NCBI RefSeq assembly: GCF_002906855.1
Contig: NZ_MINI01000028.1
Span: 1,860,001-1,924,000 of the forward strand
Reading direction: 5' to 3'
Length of the DNA: 64,000 nucleotides
DNA from: Pseudomonas putida
GTDB taxonomy: Bacteria > Pseudomonadota > Gammaproteobacteria > Pseudomonadales > Pseudomonadaceae
Below, in pieces: positions 8,247-17,428 of the stretch. The first letter of the stretch is position 1; each line of letters opens with the position of its first letter. Made by a program: the position numbers and the translations under genes. The notes below the pieces were generated by a model that did no database searches, was not told the origin of the DNA, and saw nothing but the letters and a program-made list of their open reading frames with translations.

Positions 8247-9672
8247 GGCGCTGCAGGGTATCGCGGACCCGATCCAGCGCCGGGTCGATATCCAGCAGCT
8301 CGATGGCGCCGAAGCCCAGCAGCAATCCCTGGCGCACGGGGGCTTCGCTGAAGAACGGCGCCAGCGAATACAGGCCGACTTCCACCTTTCGGGCGAGGTT
8401 GGCCAGCAACTCGACATCCACCCCCGGCCGCGCCAGGGCGCTCAGGTGGAACCCGGCACTGGCGGGCACGGCGCTGAACCAGGGCGCCAGGTCGTCGTCC
8501 AGCCGCGCCAGGATGCGCTCGCGGCGGGCGCTGTAGATGTCATGGCAGCGGCGGATGTGCTTGTTCAGGTGGCCCTCGCCAATGAATCGCGCCAGTGCCC
8601 ATTGCAGCAAGGTCGGGCTGTGCCAGTCGCTCAGGTGCTTGGCCACGCAGGCGGCGCTGAGCACTGCCGGGGGCAGCACCGCGTAACCCAGGCGCAGCTC
8701 TGGCAGCAAGGTCTTGGAGAACGTCCCGACATACGCCACCAGCCCTTGCTGGTCGAGGCGCTGCAGGGCATCGGCGGCCGGGCCCTGGTAGCGGAATTCG
8801 CAGTCGTAGTCGTCCTCGATGATCAAGGCGCCGAGCTCGGCGGCCCGTGCCAGCAGGGCATGGCGGCGGGCTTCGCTCATCGGCATGCCGAGCGGAAACT
8901 GGTGCGAAGGGGTCACGTAGATCAGCCGGGTGCCCTCGGCGATGTGCGCCACGCACATCCCCTCATCGTCCACCGGTACTGACTGCAGCTTTGCCCCCAG
9001 GGCCAGGAACAGCTGGCGTGCCGGCGGGTAGCCGGGGTCTTCCATGGCCACCTGGCAGCCGGGCTCGACCAGCACCCGGGCGATCAGGTCCAGGGCCTGC
9101 TGGGCGCCGTTGCACACCAGCACGTCCGCCGCACTGCAATGCACGCCGCGGGCGTAGGCGATGTGGTGGGCGATGGCCTCGCGCAGTTCGGGCAGGCCCT
9201 GGGCGGAAAACTGCCGCTCGGGGTGCCGCTGGCTGCGGCGCAGGGCGTAGTTCAGGCAGCTGCGCCACTGGTCGAAGGGGAACTGCGCCTTGCTCGAGGC
9301 ACCGCCAACGAAGTCATAGCGCGAAGGGGCTTCCTGGGTGCGCTTGGCAAGTACCGTGGCGCGTTGTTGCCAGCGCTGCAGTGATGCGGCAGCGGCCAGG
9401 GGCACGGCTTGTGTTTCACCGCTGTGCAGCGGTTGGCGCGGGGTGATGAACGTGCCACGGCCGACCACGCCACTGAGCAAGTTGTCGTAGGTCAGCCGCG
9501 AGTAGGCCTCGGCCACGGTCTTGCGCGACACGCCCAGTTGCTCGGCCAGCAGCCGGGTCGGCGGCAGTTGCGTGCCGGCGGCCAGGTGGCCGCTGTCGAT
9601 GCCGGCGCGCAGTTGCTGGTAGAGCTGGTCGGCCAGGCCTTTGCGGCCGTCCAGGCGGATATGCAGTTCCAT
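8239..9672 (-). CDS. MocR/PdxR-family regulator: GntR wHTH fused to aminotransferase-like domain
   Basis: A 477-residue transcription factor. Residues 1-80 form a GntR winged helix (LADQLYQQLRAGIDSGHLAAGTQLPPTR...LGVSRKTVAEAY). Residues ~115-477 form a fold-type-I aminotransferase domain that keeps the PLP lysine (K320 in GTFSKTLLP) and the EDPGYP and DDYDCEF elements. MocR proteins sense PLP or amino compounds and usually control the neighbouring gene, here possibly the convergent transporter or genes outside the visible context. The ATG at 9672 (MELHIRLDG) was preferred to one 6 codons upstream because homologues start there. Confidence 0.9.
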   Translation of the reverse strand: MELHIRLDGRKGLADQLYQQLRAGIDSGHLAAGTQLPPTRLLAEQLGVSRKTVAEAYSRLTYDNLLSGVVGRGTFITPRQPLHSGETQAVPLAAAASLQRWQQRATVLAKRTQEAPSRYDFVGGASSKAQFPFDQWRSCLNYALRRSQRHPERQFSAQGLPELREAIAHHIAYARGVHCSAADVLVCNGAQQALDLIARVLVEPGCQVAMEDPGYPPARQLFLALGAKLQSVPVDDEGMCVAHIAEGTRLIYVTPSHQFPLGMPMSEARRHALLARAAELGALIIEDDYDCEFRYQGPAADALQRLDQQGLVAYVGTFSKTLLPELRLGYAVLPPAVLSAACVAKHLSDWHSPTLLQWALARFIGEGHLNKHIRRCHDIYSARRERILARLDDDLAPWFSAVPASAGFHLSALARPGVDVELLANLARKVEVGLYSLAPFFSEAPVRQGLLLGFGAIELLDIDPALDRVRDTLQRLS

Positions 9673-9711
9673 GATCACTGTCCGAAGCATGAAAGTGCTG
9701 AGAATAGCGGA

Positions 9712-10050
9712 TCAGAGCCGGGCGGTGCTCACCGTGATGTAGCCCTTGTCGTTCAGGTCAATGCGTATCACCGTTTCATCCGCTGAAGTCTTGCGCTTCT
9801 GCTTGATGGACACGCCCTTGACGCCGATCGCGCGCATCCGGTGGGGGATGGCTCGCCCGCAAGGGTCGAAGAAGATTTCGCTGGCCAGCATTTCGATGCG
9901 TTCGACCAGTTGCCGGGTGTGCTCGTCGGTGGCGCAGAAGAACAGCACGCCCGACAGGTGCGGGTCGTCGTCCGGGTTGTTGATGTCGTGGGCCAGCAGT
10001 TCGCGCAGGGTGCTGCGCAGTTCGGCGTTGGTGCGGGAATCTGGGTGCAT
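9712..10050 (-). CDS. Small conserved hypothetical protein (112 aa)
   Basis: I do not recognise a named domain. The start at 10050 has an excellent GAGGAGG ribosome site 6-7 nt upstream, and the protein begins MHPDSRTNAELRSTLRELLA. It is acidic at the N-terminus (DINNPDDDPHLSG), has a central helix (DEHTRQLVERIEMLASEIF) and a basic-then-beta tail (KGVSIKQKRKTSADETVIRI). There is no signal peptide or membrane segment. Codon use matches its neighbours. It is divergent from the flavin reductase gene, with 171 bp between the starts. Confidence 0.7.
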   Translation of the reverse strand: MHPDSRTNAELRSTLRELLAHDINNPDDDPHLSGVLFFCATDEHTRQLVERIEMLASEIFFDPCGRAIPHRMRAIGVKGVSIKQKRKTSADETVIRIDLNDKGYITVSTARL

Positions 10051-10221
10051 GCGCTGCCTCCTCTGGGTCGAGGTCTCGATCTTGTTTTCACCGACCCAAG
10101 GCGACAAGTAAGGCGCTTCTCTATGTGCTGTAGGAAGTTTCTAATTCTGCGAGTTGGGTGCTTGTGTGGCAGCGATGCGGCACAATTCTTCGCCTGATTT
10201 CTGCGCTGAACGAGGCCCCCG

Positions 10222-10803
10222 ATGAACAGCCACTTCCAAGCCGTCAACCTGCAAAAGGCCTACCGCCTGCTCAACCACGGGCCGACCGTACTGGTGTCGG
10301 CCAGCCATGAGGGGGTGGACAACGTCATGGCCGCTGCCTGGGCCTGTGCGCTGGACTTCGACCCACCCAAGGTCACCGTGGTGCTGGACAAGAGTGCCCG
10401 CACCCGGCAACTGGTGGAGGGCAGCGGTTGGTTCGTGATCCAGGTGCCGACCGCTGCCCAGGCGCAGCTGACGCATCAGGTTGGGACCCGCAGCCTGTTC
10501 GACCAGCCGGACAAGCTGGCCAACATTGGTGTCGAGCTGGCGCGGGTGGACGGGCACGTAGCGCCGCTGGTTCAGGGCTGCTCGGCCTGGTTGATGTGCC
10601 GGGTGATCGACGAGCCGCACAACCAGAGCACCTATGACCTGTTCATCGGTGAGGTGGTGGCGGCCTGGGCGGATGACCGGGTGTTCCGCGAGGGGCACTG
10701 GGCTTATGAAAATGCCGACCCGCAGTGGCGCAGCCTGCACTACGTGGCGGGTGGGCATTTCTATGCGATTGGCGAGCCGGTGGTGGTCGACCTGCAGGGT
10801 TGA
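10222..10803 (+). CDS. Flavin reductase family protein (FMN-binding split barrel)
   Basis: A 193-residue cytosolic FMN-binding split-barrel protein of the flavin reductase-like family. Sequence marks are GPTVLVSASHEGVDNVMAAAWACALDFDPPKVTVVLDKSA near the N-terminus and a C-terminal HYVAGGHFYAIGE segment. Family members transfer electrons from NAD(P)H to flavin or act as flavoprotein oxidoreductases. It is a single gene, convergent with glcB, which ends 26 bp beyond it. It is not closely similar to the two shorter flavin reductases at 50 and 55 kb. Confidence 0.85.
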   Translation: MNSHFQAVNLQKAYRLLNHGPTVLVSASHEGVDNVMAAAWACALDFDPPKVTVVLDKSARTRQLVEGSGWFVIQVPTAAQAQLTHQVGTRSLFDQPDKLANIGVELARVDGHVAPLVQGCSAWLMCRVIDEPHNQSTYDLFIGEVVAAWADDRVFREGHWAYENADPQWRSLHYVAGGHFYAIGEPVVVDLQG

Positions 10804-10829
10804 GGTTGCCCGCTCCTAAAAGGCCGGTG

Positions 10830-12998
10830 TTATTGTTGAACCTCCTGTTTGAATTTCAAGCGCCAGCCATGCAGCAACGGTTCGGTGTAGCCACTCGGCT
10901 GCTCCCGCCCCTTGAACACCAGCGCCTGCGCCGCACGAAATGCATGCGAACCAGCGAAATTTCCGGCCATCGGCCGGTACGCCGGATCCCCGGCATTCTG
11001 CTGGTCCACCACCGTGGCCATGCGCTGCAAGGTCGCCTCGACCTGGTCATGGGTGACCACCCCATGGTGCAGCCAGTTGGCGATGTGCTGTGCCGAGATG
11101 CGCAAGGTGGCGCGGTCTTCCATCAGCCCCACGTCATGGATATCCGGCACTTTCGAGCAACCCACCCCTTGCTCCACCCAGCGCACCACGTAACCCAGGA
11201 TGCCCTGGCAATTGTTGTCCAGCTCGGCCTGGATAGCGTCGGCACTCCAGGGCCGGTCCGGGCTCACCGGAATGCTCAGCAGGTCATGCAGCAGCTGCTC
11301 GCGCTCGGCGTCCAGGTCGACGTTTTCAAGCTGTGCCTGCACGGCCGGCACGTCCACCTGGTGGTAATGCAGCGCATGCAAGGTCGCGGCGGTGGGTGAG
11401 GGTACCCAGGCGGTGTTGGCGCCGGCGCGGGGCTGGGCGATTTTCTGTTCGAGCATGGCCGCCATCAGGTCGGGCATGGCCCACATGCCTTTGCCGATCT
11501 GCGCCTTGCCGCGCAGGCCGCAGGCCAGGCCCACCAGTACGTTGCTGCGCTCATAGGCCTGGATCCAGGCGCTGCCTTTCATGTCGCCCTTGCGCAGCAT
11601 GGCGCCGGCTTCCATGGCGCTGTGCATCTCGTCGCCGGTGCGGTCGAGGAAACCGGTGTTGATGAACACCACCCGTGCTGCCGCGTTGGCGATGCAGGCC
11701 GCGAGGTTGACACTGGTGCGCCGCTCCTCGTCCATGATGCCCATCTTCAAGGTGTGCCGGGGCAGGCCCAGCAGGTCCTCGACACGGCCGAACAGCTGGT
11801 CGGCGAAGGCCACTTCGGCCGGGCCATGCATCTTCGGCTTGACGATGTACAGGCTGCCCTCGCGGGAGTTGCCTCGGCGTTTGAGGTCGTGCAGGCCGAT
11901 CAGGCTGGTGACCACGGCGTCGAGAATGCCTTCGGGGATCTCCCGGCCATCGCGGTCGTGGATCGCCGGGTTGGTCATCAGGTGGCCAACGTTACGGATG
12001 AACAGCAGCGAGCGGCCGGGCAGGGTCAGTGGCTGGCCATCCGTGCCGTGGTACTCACGGTCCCTGGCCAATGCACGGGTGAAGGTCTTGCCGCCCTTGC
12101 TCACCTGTTCGTTGAGGTCGCCTTTCATCAGGCCCAGCCAGTTGCGATAGACGTTGACCTTGTCCTCGGCATCCACGGCGGCGACCGAGTCTTCGCAGTC
12201 GATGATGGTGGTCAGCGCGGCTTCGACGAGGATGTCTTTGACGCCGGCGCGGTCGGCCTTGCCAATGGTGCTGGCCGGGTCGATCTGGATTTCGAAATGC
12301 AGGCGATGGTGTTGCAGCAGGATGGCCGTTGGCTGGCCGGGTTCATCTTGATAGCCGCGCAGTTGTGCAGGCGCTGCGAGGCCGACCTGGCGGCCATCGC
12401 TCAAGGTCACCTGCAGTTTTCCCTGATTGATCGCGTAAGCCTGCGCGTGTGCGTGGGAGGCGCCTGCAAGCGGTGCCGAGCGGTCGAGAAAATCCCGGCC
12501 AAAAGCGATCACCCGGGCGCCGCGCACCGGGTTGTAGCCTTGGCCGCGCTCGGCGCCGTCGCTGTCGGGGATGGCATCGGTGCCATACAGCGCGTCATAC
12601 AGCGAGCCCCAGCGGGCATTGGCGGCATTCAGCGCGTAGCGGGCATTGCTCAGCGGGACCACCAGTTGCGGGCCGGCCTGCTCGGCGATTTCGCGGTCGA
12701 CCTGGGTGGAGCTGATGCGCACTTGCCGAGGGGTTTCAACGAGGTAGCCGATGCTGCGCAGGAACGCCTGGTAGGCGGCCATGTCGCTGATCGGGCCCGG
12801 GTGCTGGCGGTGCCAGGTGTCCAGTTCGTGCTGTAGTCGGTCGCGTTCGGCGAGCAGTTCGCGGTTGCGCGGGGCGAGGTCGTGGACCAGGGTACTGAAG
12901 CCTTGCCAGAAGCTGGCGACGTCGATGCCGGTGCCGGGCAGTACTTCATCCTCGATGAAGCGTTGCAGGATCGGGGCGACCTTGAGTGGGTGGGTCAT
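10830..12998 (-). CDS. glcB: Malate synthase G
   Basis: Cytosolic enzyme that condenses glyoxylate with acetyl-CoA to malate, using Mg2+. Its 722 residues fit the G isoform (E. coli 723). Recognisable blocks are [58 protein letters not shown] and the C-terminal [15 protein letters not shown]. The start ATG is preceded by GAGAAG. It is the last gene of the glycolate cluster, 47 bp after glcG on the same strand, and so consumes the glyoxylate made by GlcDEF. Most homologues have a few more residues at the C-terminus, but nothing essential is missing. Confidence 0.97.
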   Translation of the reverse strand: MTHPLKVAPILQRFIEDEVLPGTGIDVASFWQGFSTLVHDLAPRNRELLAERDRLQHELDTWHRQHPGPISDMAAYQAFLRSIGYLVETPRQVRISSTQVDREIAEQAGPQLVVPLSNARYALNAANARWGSLYDALYGTDAIPDSDGAERGQGYNPVRGARVIAFGRDFLDRSAPLAGASHAHAQAYAINQGKLQVTLSDGRQVGLAAPAQLRGYQDEPGQPTAILLQHHRLHFEIQIDPASTIGKADRAGVKDILVEAALTTIIDCEDSVAAVDAEDKVNVYRNWLGLMKGDLNEQVSKGGKTFTRALARDREYHGTDGQPLTLPGRSLLFIRNVGHLMTNPAIHDRDGREIPEGILDAVVTSLIGLHDLKRRGNSREGSLYIVKPKMHGPAEVAFADQLFGRVEDLLGLPRHTLKMGIMDEERRTSVNLAACIANAAARVVFINTGFLDRTGDEMHSAMEAGAMLRKGDMKGSAWIQAYERSNVLVGLACGLRGKAQIGKGMWAMPDLMAAMLEQKIAQPRAGANTAWVPSPTAATLHALHYHQVDVPAVQAQLENVDLDAEREQLLHDLLSIPVSPDRPWSADAIQAELDNNCQGILGYVVRWVEQGVGCSKVPDIHDVGLMEDRATLRISAQHIANWLHHGVVTHDQVEATLQRMATVVDQQNAGDPAYRPMAGNFAGSHAFRAAQALVFKGREQPSGYTEPLLHGWRLKFKQEVQQ

Positions 12999-13045
12999 TG
13001 TCTTCTCGCTCGGAGTTCAGGTTTCAGAAAATATGCGCACGCCTT

Positions 13046-13444
13046 TCAAAGGGCCGCCACGCCCGCCTTGGCCACCTGGGCATCCTGCTCGGGTTTGACT
13101 CCGGACACGCCGATGGCGCCCACCACCTGGCCGTCGACCAGCACAGGCACGCCGCCTTCCAGGCTGGTCAGCAACGGCGCGGTGACGAAGGCGGTACGCC
13201 CGCCATTGACCATCTGTTCGAAGTCACGGGTCTCCTTGCGCCCCAGGGCGGCACTGCGGGCTTTTTCCATGGCGATGTAGGCGCTGGACGGGGCACAGCC
13301 GTCCATGCGCTCCAGGGCCAGCGGATGGCCGCCGTCGTCGACCACGGCGATGGTCACGTTCCACTGTTGCGCCTGGGCTTCCTGGCGGGCGGCAGCGAGC
13401 AGGCGGGTCACTTCCGCCTGGCCGATCACGTGCTTGCTATGCAT
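13046..13444 (-). CDS. glcG: GlcG, heme-binding/HbpS-like protein of the glycolate cluster
   Basis: A 132-residue protein of the GlcG/HbpS family (DUF336), with the conserved ITIAVVDDGGHPLALERMDGC-like core, the SLEGGVPVLVDGQVVGAIGVSG block and the typical ...EQDAQVAKAG end. Its exact role in glycolate use is not settled; family members bind heme or small ligands and form oligomers. The start overlaps the glcF stop by 8 bp, showing translational coupling within the glc operon. There is no signal peptide. Confidence 0.93.
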   Translation of the reverse strand: MHSKHVIGQAEVTRLLAAARQEAQAQQWNVTIAVVDDGGHPLALERMDGCAPSSAYIAMEKARSAALGRKETRDFEQMVNGGRTAFVTAPLLTSLEGGVPVLVDGQVVGAIGVSGVKPEQDAQVAKAGVAAL

Positions 13445-14672
13445 GGCTGTTCTCCTGGTTCAAAGCTGCTTCGACGATTTCGATCCAGTGCCGCACCGGC
13501 GTGCGTCCGGCTCCGTCGAGGTGGGTCTGGCAGCCGATGTTGGCGGTGGCGATGACTTGCGGTTTGCCGCTTTCCAGCGCGTTCAGGCGGTTGTCGCGCA
13601 GTTGCCGCGACAGCGCAGGCTGGGTCAGCGAATAGGTGCCGGCCGAGCCGCAGCACAGGTGGCCGTCCGGCACCGGGGTGAGGGTGAAGCCCAGGCGCGT
13701 CAGCAGGCTTTCCACCTGGCCGCCGAGCTTGAGCGCATGCTGCAGGGTGCAGGGGCAATGGAAGGCCAGGCGCTGTTCGGCGCACAGGCCGAGCTGTTCG
13801 ACCGGTTCGTCGCGCAGCACTTCGACCAAGTCCCGCGACAGGGCGCTGACCCGTGCAGCCTTGGCGGCGTAGTGCGGGTCTTTTTCCAGCAGGTGGCCGT
13901 AGTCACGCACGAAGGCACCGCAGCCACTGGCGGTCTGCACGATGGCCTCGGCACCGGCCTCGACGGCCGGCCACCAGGCATCGATGTTGCGCCGGGCACG
14001 ATCGAGGCCCTGTTCCTGGGCATTGAGGTGGTAATCCACTGCGCCGCAGCAGCCGGCTTCGTACGCCGGCTCCACACTGATCCCCAGGCGGTCCAGCAGG
14101 CGTGCGGTGGCGGCGTTGGTGTTGGGCGACAAGGCGGCCTGCACGCAACCTTCGAGTAGCAGGATGCGCCGGGCATGGCGGGGGGCGGGCCGTTCGCCGG
14201 CTGGCGCCACCTTGGCCGGCAACTTGCTCTTGAGGTTGGCCGGCAGCACCGGCCGCAGGGCCTGGCCGGTGCGGGTCAGGGCCTTGAACAGCGCCGGGCG
14301 TGGCACCACGACGCGCAAGCCCTGGCGCAGCAGGCGCTGGCCGAGTGGGCGCGGTACCTGCTGCTCGACCACGGCGCGGCCGATGTCCAGCAGGTCGTGG
14401 TACTTCACCCCCGACGGGCAGGTGGTTTCGCAGTTGCGGCAGGTCAGGCAGCGATCCAGGTGCAGTTGCGTGCTGGCGGTGACCGGCGCGCCTTCGAGCA
14501 CTTGCTTGATCAGGTAGATGCGGCCACGGGGCCCGTCCAGCTCGTCGCCGAGCAGTTGGTAGGTCGGGCAGGTGGCCGTGCAGAAACCGCAGTGCACGCA
14601 GGAACGCAGAATGCTTTCGGCTTCTTCGCCACGGGGCAGGCGCTTGGCGCTCTCGCTCAGGTTGGTTTGCAT
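13437..14672 (-). CDS. glcF: Glycolate oxidase iron-sulfur subunit
   Basis: Electron-transfer subunit of the membrane-associated glycolate dehydrogenase GlcDEF, 411 residues. Two ferredoxin motifs are visible near the N-terminus: CVHCGFCTATCP (about residues 26-37) and CLTCRNCETTCP (about 77-88), each for a [4Fe-4S] cluster. The C-terminal half carries the paired CCG elements (AGCCGAVDYH and LCCGSAGTYS) of the heterodisulfide-reductase-like domain. It follows glcE by 10 bp and overlaps glcG by 8 bp. Confidence 0.97.
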   Translation of the reverse strand: MQTNLSESAKRLPRGEEAESILRSCVHCGFCTATCPTYQLLGDELDGPRGRIYLIKQVLEGAPVTASTQLHLDRCLTCRNCETTCPSGVKYHDLLDIGRAVVEQQVPRPLGQRLLRQGLRVVVPRPALFKALTRTGQALRPVLPANLKSKLPAKVAPAGERPAPRHARRILLLEGCVQAALSPNTNAATARLLDRLGISVEPAYEAGCCGAVDYHLNAQEQGLDRARRNIDAWWPAVEAGAEAIVQTASGCGAFVRDYGHLLEKDPHYAAKAARVSALSRDLVEVLRDEPVEQLGLCAEQRLAFHCPCTLQHALKLGGQVESLLTRLGFTLTPVPDGHLCCGSAGTYSLTQPALSRQLRDNRLNALESGKPQVIATANIGCQTHLDGAGRTPVRHWIEIVEAALNQENSHA

Positions 14673-14682
14673 GGGCGTGGCC

Positions 14683-15735
14683 TCACAGGTCCGGGTATAG
14701 GCGGCCAGGGTTGAACACGCCCTGGGGGTCGAGTTGCTGCTTGAGCGCGAGGTGGTAGCGCATCAGCGCCGCCGGGAGCGGCGCGCTGCTATCGTCGCCG
14801 GGGGCATAGCAGGTGGCATGGCCGCCGACTTTGGCCGCCTGCTCGCGGATCAGCTGCGCTGGTGCCGTCGACTTCAGCCAGCGCTGCGCGCCACCCCAGT
14901 CGATGAGTTGCTGCCCCGGCACGTCGAGTTCGCCGCTGGCCGTCGGCACCGACAGCCGCCACAGCGGTGCCGGGTGGTTGAAGAAGGCCAGCCGTTGTTC
15001 GCGCAGGTCGCTCCAGAAGCGGCTGTCGAGCAGGTCGCCGCCCAGGCGCTGGCGGGCCGATTGCACCGAGCCTGAACCGCCCTCCAGGCGCAGGTGCAGT
15101 GCTTCGCCATCGTGGCAGGCGGCACTGATCGGCAGCGGCTGCTGGCCCCATTCGGCCAGTTCGGCCAGGGCCTGGTGGCGGTCCATCGGCAGGCGCAGGC
15201 TGAGGCATTCGCGTGGGCGTGGCAGCACCTTCAGCGACACCTCGGTCAGCAGCCCAAGGCAGCCAAAGCTGCCGGCCATCAGCCGCGAGACGTCGAAGCC
15301 GGCGACGTTCTTCATCACCTCGCCGCCAAAGCGCAGCAGCTTGCCGTGCCCGGTGATGACCCGCGTGCCGAGCACGTAGTCACGTACCGACCCGGCCCAG
15401 GGCCGGCGTGGCCCGGACAGCCCGGCCGCGACCATGCCGCCCAGGGTCGCCTCGGCGCCCAGGTGCGGCGGTTCGCAGGGCAGCATCTGCCCTGCCTCGT
15501 GCAGCGCCGCCTCAATCTCCAGCAGCGGTGTGCCGGCGCGGGCGGTGAGCACCAGCTCGGTAGGGTCGTAGCTGACGATGCCCCGGTGGTTGCGGGTATC
15601 GAGGGTCTCGCCAGCCACCGGGCGGCCGAGCATGGCCTTGCTGTTGCCGCCCTGGATGCGCAGCGGCGTGCCCAGGTTCAGCGCCTGGTTGACCTGTTCG
15701 AGCAGGTCCTGGCTCATGTCGCGGTCCATGCTCAT
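14683..15735 (-). CDS. glcE: Glycolate oxidase FAD-binding subunit
   Basis: A 350-residue FAD-binding protein (PCMH type), the smaller flavoprotein subunit of GlcDEF. The FAD-binding part contains RIQGGNSKAMLGR, GTPLLEIEAAL, GATLGGMVAAGLSGPRRPWAGSVRDYVLG and GGEVMKNVAGFDVSRL. The start was set at 15735 because the glcD stop overlaps it by one base (TGATG), a standard coupled junction; ATGs at 15729 and 15717 remain possible. A longer in-frame extension into glcD was rejected because it reads antisense-like Arg-rich sequence. Confidence 0.95.
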   Translation of the reverse strand: MSMDRDMSQDLLEQVNQALNLGTPLRIQGGNSKAMLGRPVAGETLDTRNHRGIVSYDPTELVLTARAGTPLLEIEAALHEAGQMLPCEPPHLGAEATLGGMVAAGLSGPRRPWAGSVRDYVLGTRVITGHGKLLRFGGEVMKNVAGFDVSRLMAGSFGCLGLLTEVSLKVLPRPRECLSLRLPMDRHQALAELAEWGQQPLPISAACHDGEALHLRLEGGSGSVQSARQRLGGDLLDSRFWSDLREQRLAFFNHPAPLWRLSVPTASGELDVPGQQLIDWGGAQRWLKSTAPAQLIREQAAKVGGHATCYAPGDDSSAPLPAALMRYHLALKQQLDPQGVFNPGRLYPDL

Positions 15736-17234
15736 CAGAAGCGCTCCAGCTCGGGGAAGGGCAGTTGCCCGTGATGCACATGAAGGGCGCCGAACTCGGC
15801 GCACCGGTGCAAGGTGGGGATGTTCTTGCCTGGGTTGAGCAGCCCTTGCGGATCGAACGCCGCCTTCACGGCATGGAACAGGGTGATTTCGTCGCTGTTG
15901 AACTGCGCGCACATCTGGTTGATCTTCTCGCGCCCAACACCGTGCTCGCCGGTGATGCTGCCACCCACGGCCACGCACAGTTCGAGGATGCGCCCGCCAA
16001 TGGCCTCGGCGCGCTCCAGTTCGCCGGGCAGGTTGGCATCGAACAGGATCAACGGGTGCATGTTGCCGTCGCCGGCATGGAACACGTTGGCCACGCGCAG
16101 GCCGTATTCCTCGCTGAGCTCGCTGATGCCCTTGAGCACCCGCGGCAATTCGCGGCGCGGGATGGTGCCGTCCATGCAGTAGTAATCCGGTGAAATGCGC
16201 CCCACCGCCGGGAAGGCGTTCTTGCGCCCGGCCCAGAAGCGCACGCGCTCGGCCTCGTCACAGGCCAGGCGCACTTCGCGGGCACCGGCTTGCTTCAGCA
16301 CCTCGTCTACCCGCTCGCAGTCATCCTGCACATCGGCTTCGACGCCATCCAGTTCGCACAGCAGGATGGCGGCCGCGTCTACCGGGTAGCCGGCGTGGAT
16401 AAAGTCCTCGGCGGCGCGGATCGCCAAGTTGTCCATCATCTCCAGGCCACCGGGGATGATGCCGGCGGCGATGATTTCGGCCACCGCACGGCCGGCATCC
16501 TCGACGCTGTCGAAGCTGGCCAGCAGTACCCGCGCCACCTGAGGCTTGGGCAGCAGCTTGACGGTCACCTCGGTGACGATGCCGAGCATGCCCTCTGAGC
16601 CGGTGAACAGCGCCAGCAGGTCGAAGCCCGGGCTGTCGAGGGCGTCACTGCCCAGGGTCAGGCGTTCGCCCTCGACGGTGAGGATCTCGACCTTGAGCAG
16701 GTTGTGCACGGTCAGGCCGTATTTCAGGCAGTGCACGCCACCGGCGTTTTCGGCGACGTTGCCGCCGATCGAACAAGCGATCTGCGAAGATGGGTCGGGT
16801 GCGTAGTACAGGCCGTGGGGAGCGGCGGCCTGGGAGATGGCCAGGTTACGCACACCGGGCTGCACCCGGGCGAAGCGGCCTTGCGGGTTGACCTCAAGAA
16901 TGCGGTTGAAGCGCGCCATTACCAGCAGGATGCCCTTGGCAAGCGGCAGCGCGCCGCCCGACAAGCCAGTACCGGCGCCGCGCGCCACCACTGGCACGCC
17001 ACGGGAGTGGCAGAGCTTGAGCAAGGTTTGCACCTGTTCAAGGCGTTCGGGCAGCACTACCAGCAGCGGCACGGTGCGGTAGGCCGAAAGACCGTCGCAC
17101 TCGTAAGGCTTGAGGTCTTCTGCGCGGTGCAGGATCTCAAGGTCGGGGAGGGCATCGCGCAGCGCCTGCAGCAGCGCGGGCAGGTCCACGGCGGGCAGCG
17201 CTCCGTCGACACGTTCGTCGTAGAGGATGTTCAT
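15735..17234 (-). CDS. glcD: Glycolate oxidase catalytic FAD subunit
   Basis: Catalytic flavoprotein that oxidises glycolate (and D-lactate) to glyoxylate. Its 499 residues are almost co-linear with E. coli GlcD. Visible blocks are RGAGTGLSGGALPLAKG (FAD pyrophosphate), CSIGGNVAENAGGVHCLKYG, GSEGMLGIVTEVTVKLL, FHAGDGNMHPLILFD and GEHGVGREK in the FAD-oxidase C-domain. The ATG at 17234 (MNILYDERVDGALP) matches E. coli; a GTG 9 bp upstream is an alternative. It is the first gene of the glcDEFGB unit, divergent from glcC. Confidence 0.97.
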   Translation of the reverse strand: MNILYDERVDGALPAVDLPALLQALRDALPDLEILHRAEDLKPYECDGLSAYRTVPLLVVLPERLEQVQTLLKLCHSRGVPVVARGAGTGLSGGALPLAKGILLVMARFNRILEVNPQGRFARVQPGVRNLAISQAAAPHGLYYAPDPSSQIACSIGGNVAENAGGVHCLKYGLTVHNLLKVEILTVEGERLTLGSDALDSPGFDLLALFTGSEGMLGIVTEVTVKLLPKPQVARVLLASFDSVEDAGRAVAEIIAAGIIPGGLEMMDNLAIRAAEDFIHAGYPVDAAAILLCELDGVEADVQDDCERVDEVLKQAGAREVRLACDEAERVRFWAGRKNAFPAVGRISPDYYCMDGTIPRRELPRVLKGISELSEEYGLRVANVFHAGDGNMHPLILFDANLPGELERAEAIGGRILELCVAVGGSITGEHGVGREKINQMCAQFNSDEITLFHAVKAAFDPQGLLNPGKNIPTLHRCAEFGALHVHHGQLPFPELERF

Positions 17235-17326
17235 CAGGCTCACTCGGCGGCAGTTTTGTTGTTGTTGGCAAACCGTTCACCCTTGCAGCCTGCGCGCTTG
17301 AGCGGGGGTGGTCGAGCGTGCTGGGC

Positions 17327-17341
17327 ACTGGTCCTACCAGT
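17327..17341. promoter_or_regulatory. Candidate GlcC operator 1
   Basis: ACTGGTCCTACCAGT is a near-perfect palindrome with GGT/ACC half-sites, the form bound by FadR-subfamily GntR proteins. It lies 93 bp upstream of the glcD start, where an activator of the glc operon would be expected to sit. Confidence 0.65.
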
Positions 17342-17401
17342 TTTTCCGAGAAGCACTGGCCATCTATGGGTTTGAACGGCTAGATTTGAAGCGTTTACAG
17401 C

Positions 17402-17416
17402 AGTGGTCCTACCAGT
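17402..17416. promoter_or_regulatory. Candidate GlcC operator 2
   Basis: AGTGGTCCTACCAGT differs from operator 1 at a single base and lies exactly 75 bp from it. It ends only 12 nt before the glcC start codon, suggesting autorepression. The 75-bp spacing is close to seven helical turns, so both sites would face the same side of the DNA. Confidence 0.65.
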
Positions 17417-17428
17417 TGGAGTCTGTAC

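Noticed and set aside
6888..8417. 509-codon minus-strand frame opposite the CynX-like transporter
   Set aside because: Gln/Arg/Ala-rich sequence with no domain; the plus-strand MFS protein is clearly the real gene.
15736..15978. Extra 81 N-terminal codons in frame with glcE
   Set aside because: They lie within glcD in another frame and are Arg-rich; E. coli GlcE length and the TGATG junction support the start at 15735.
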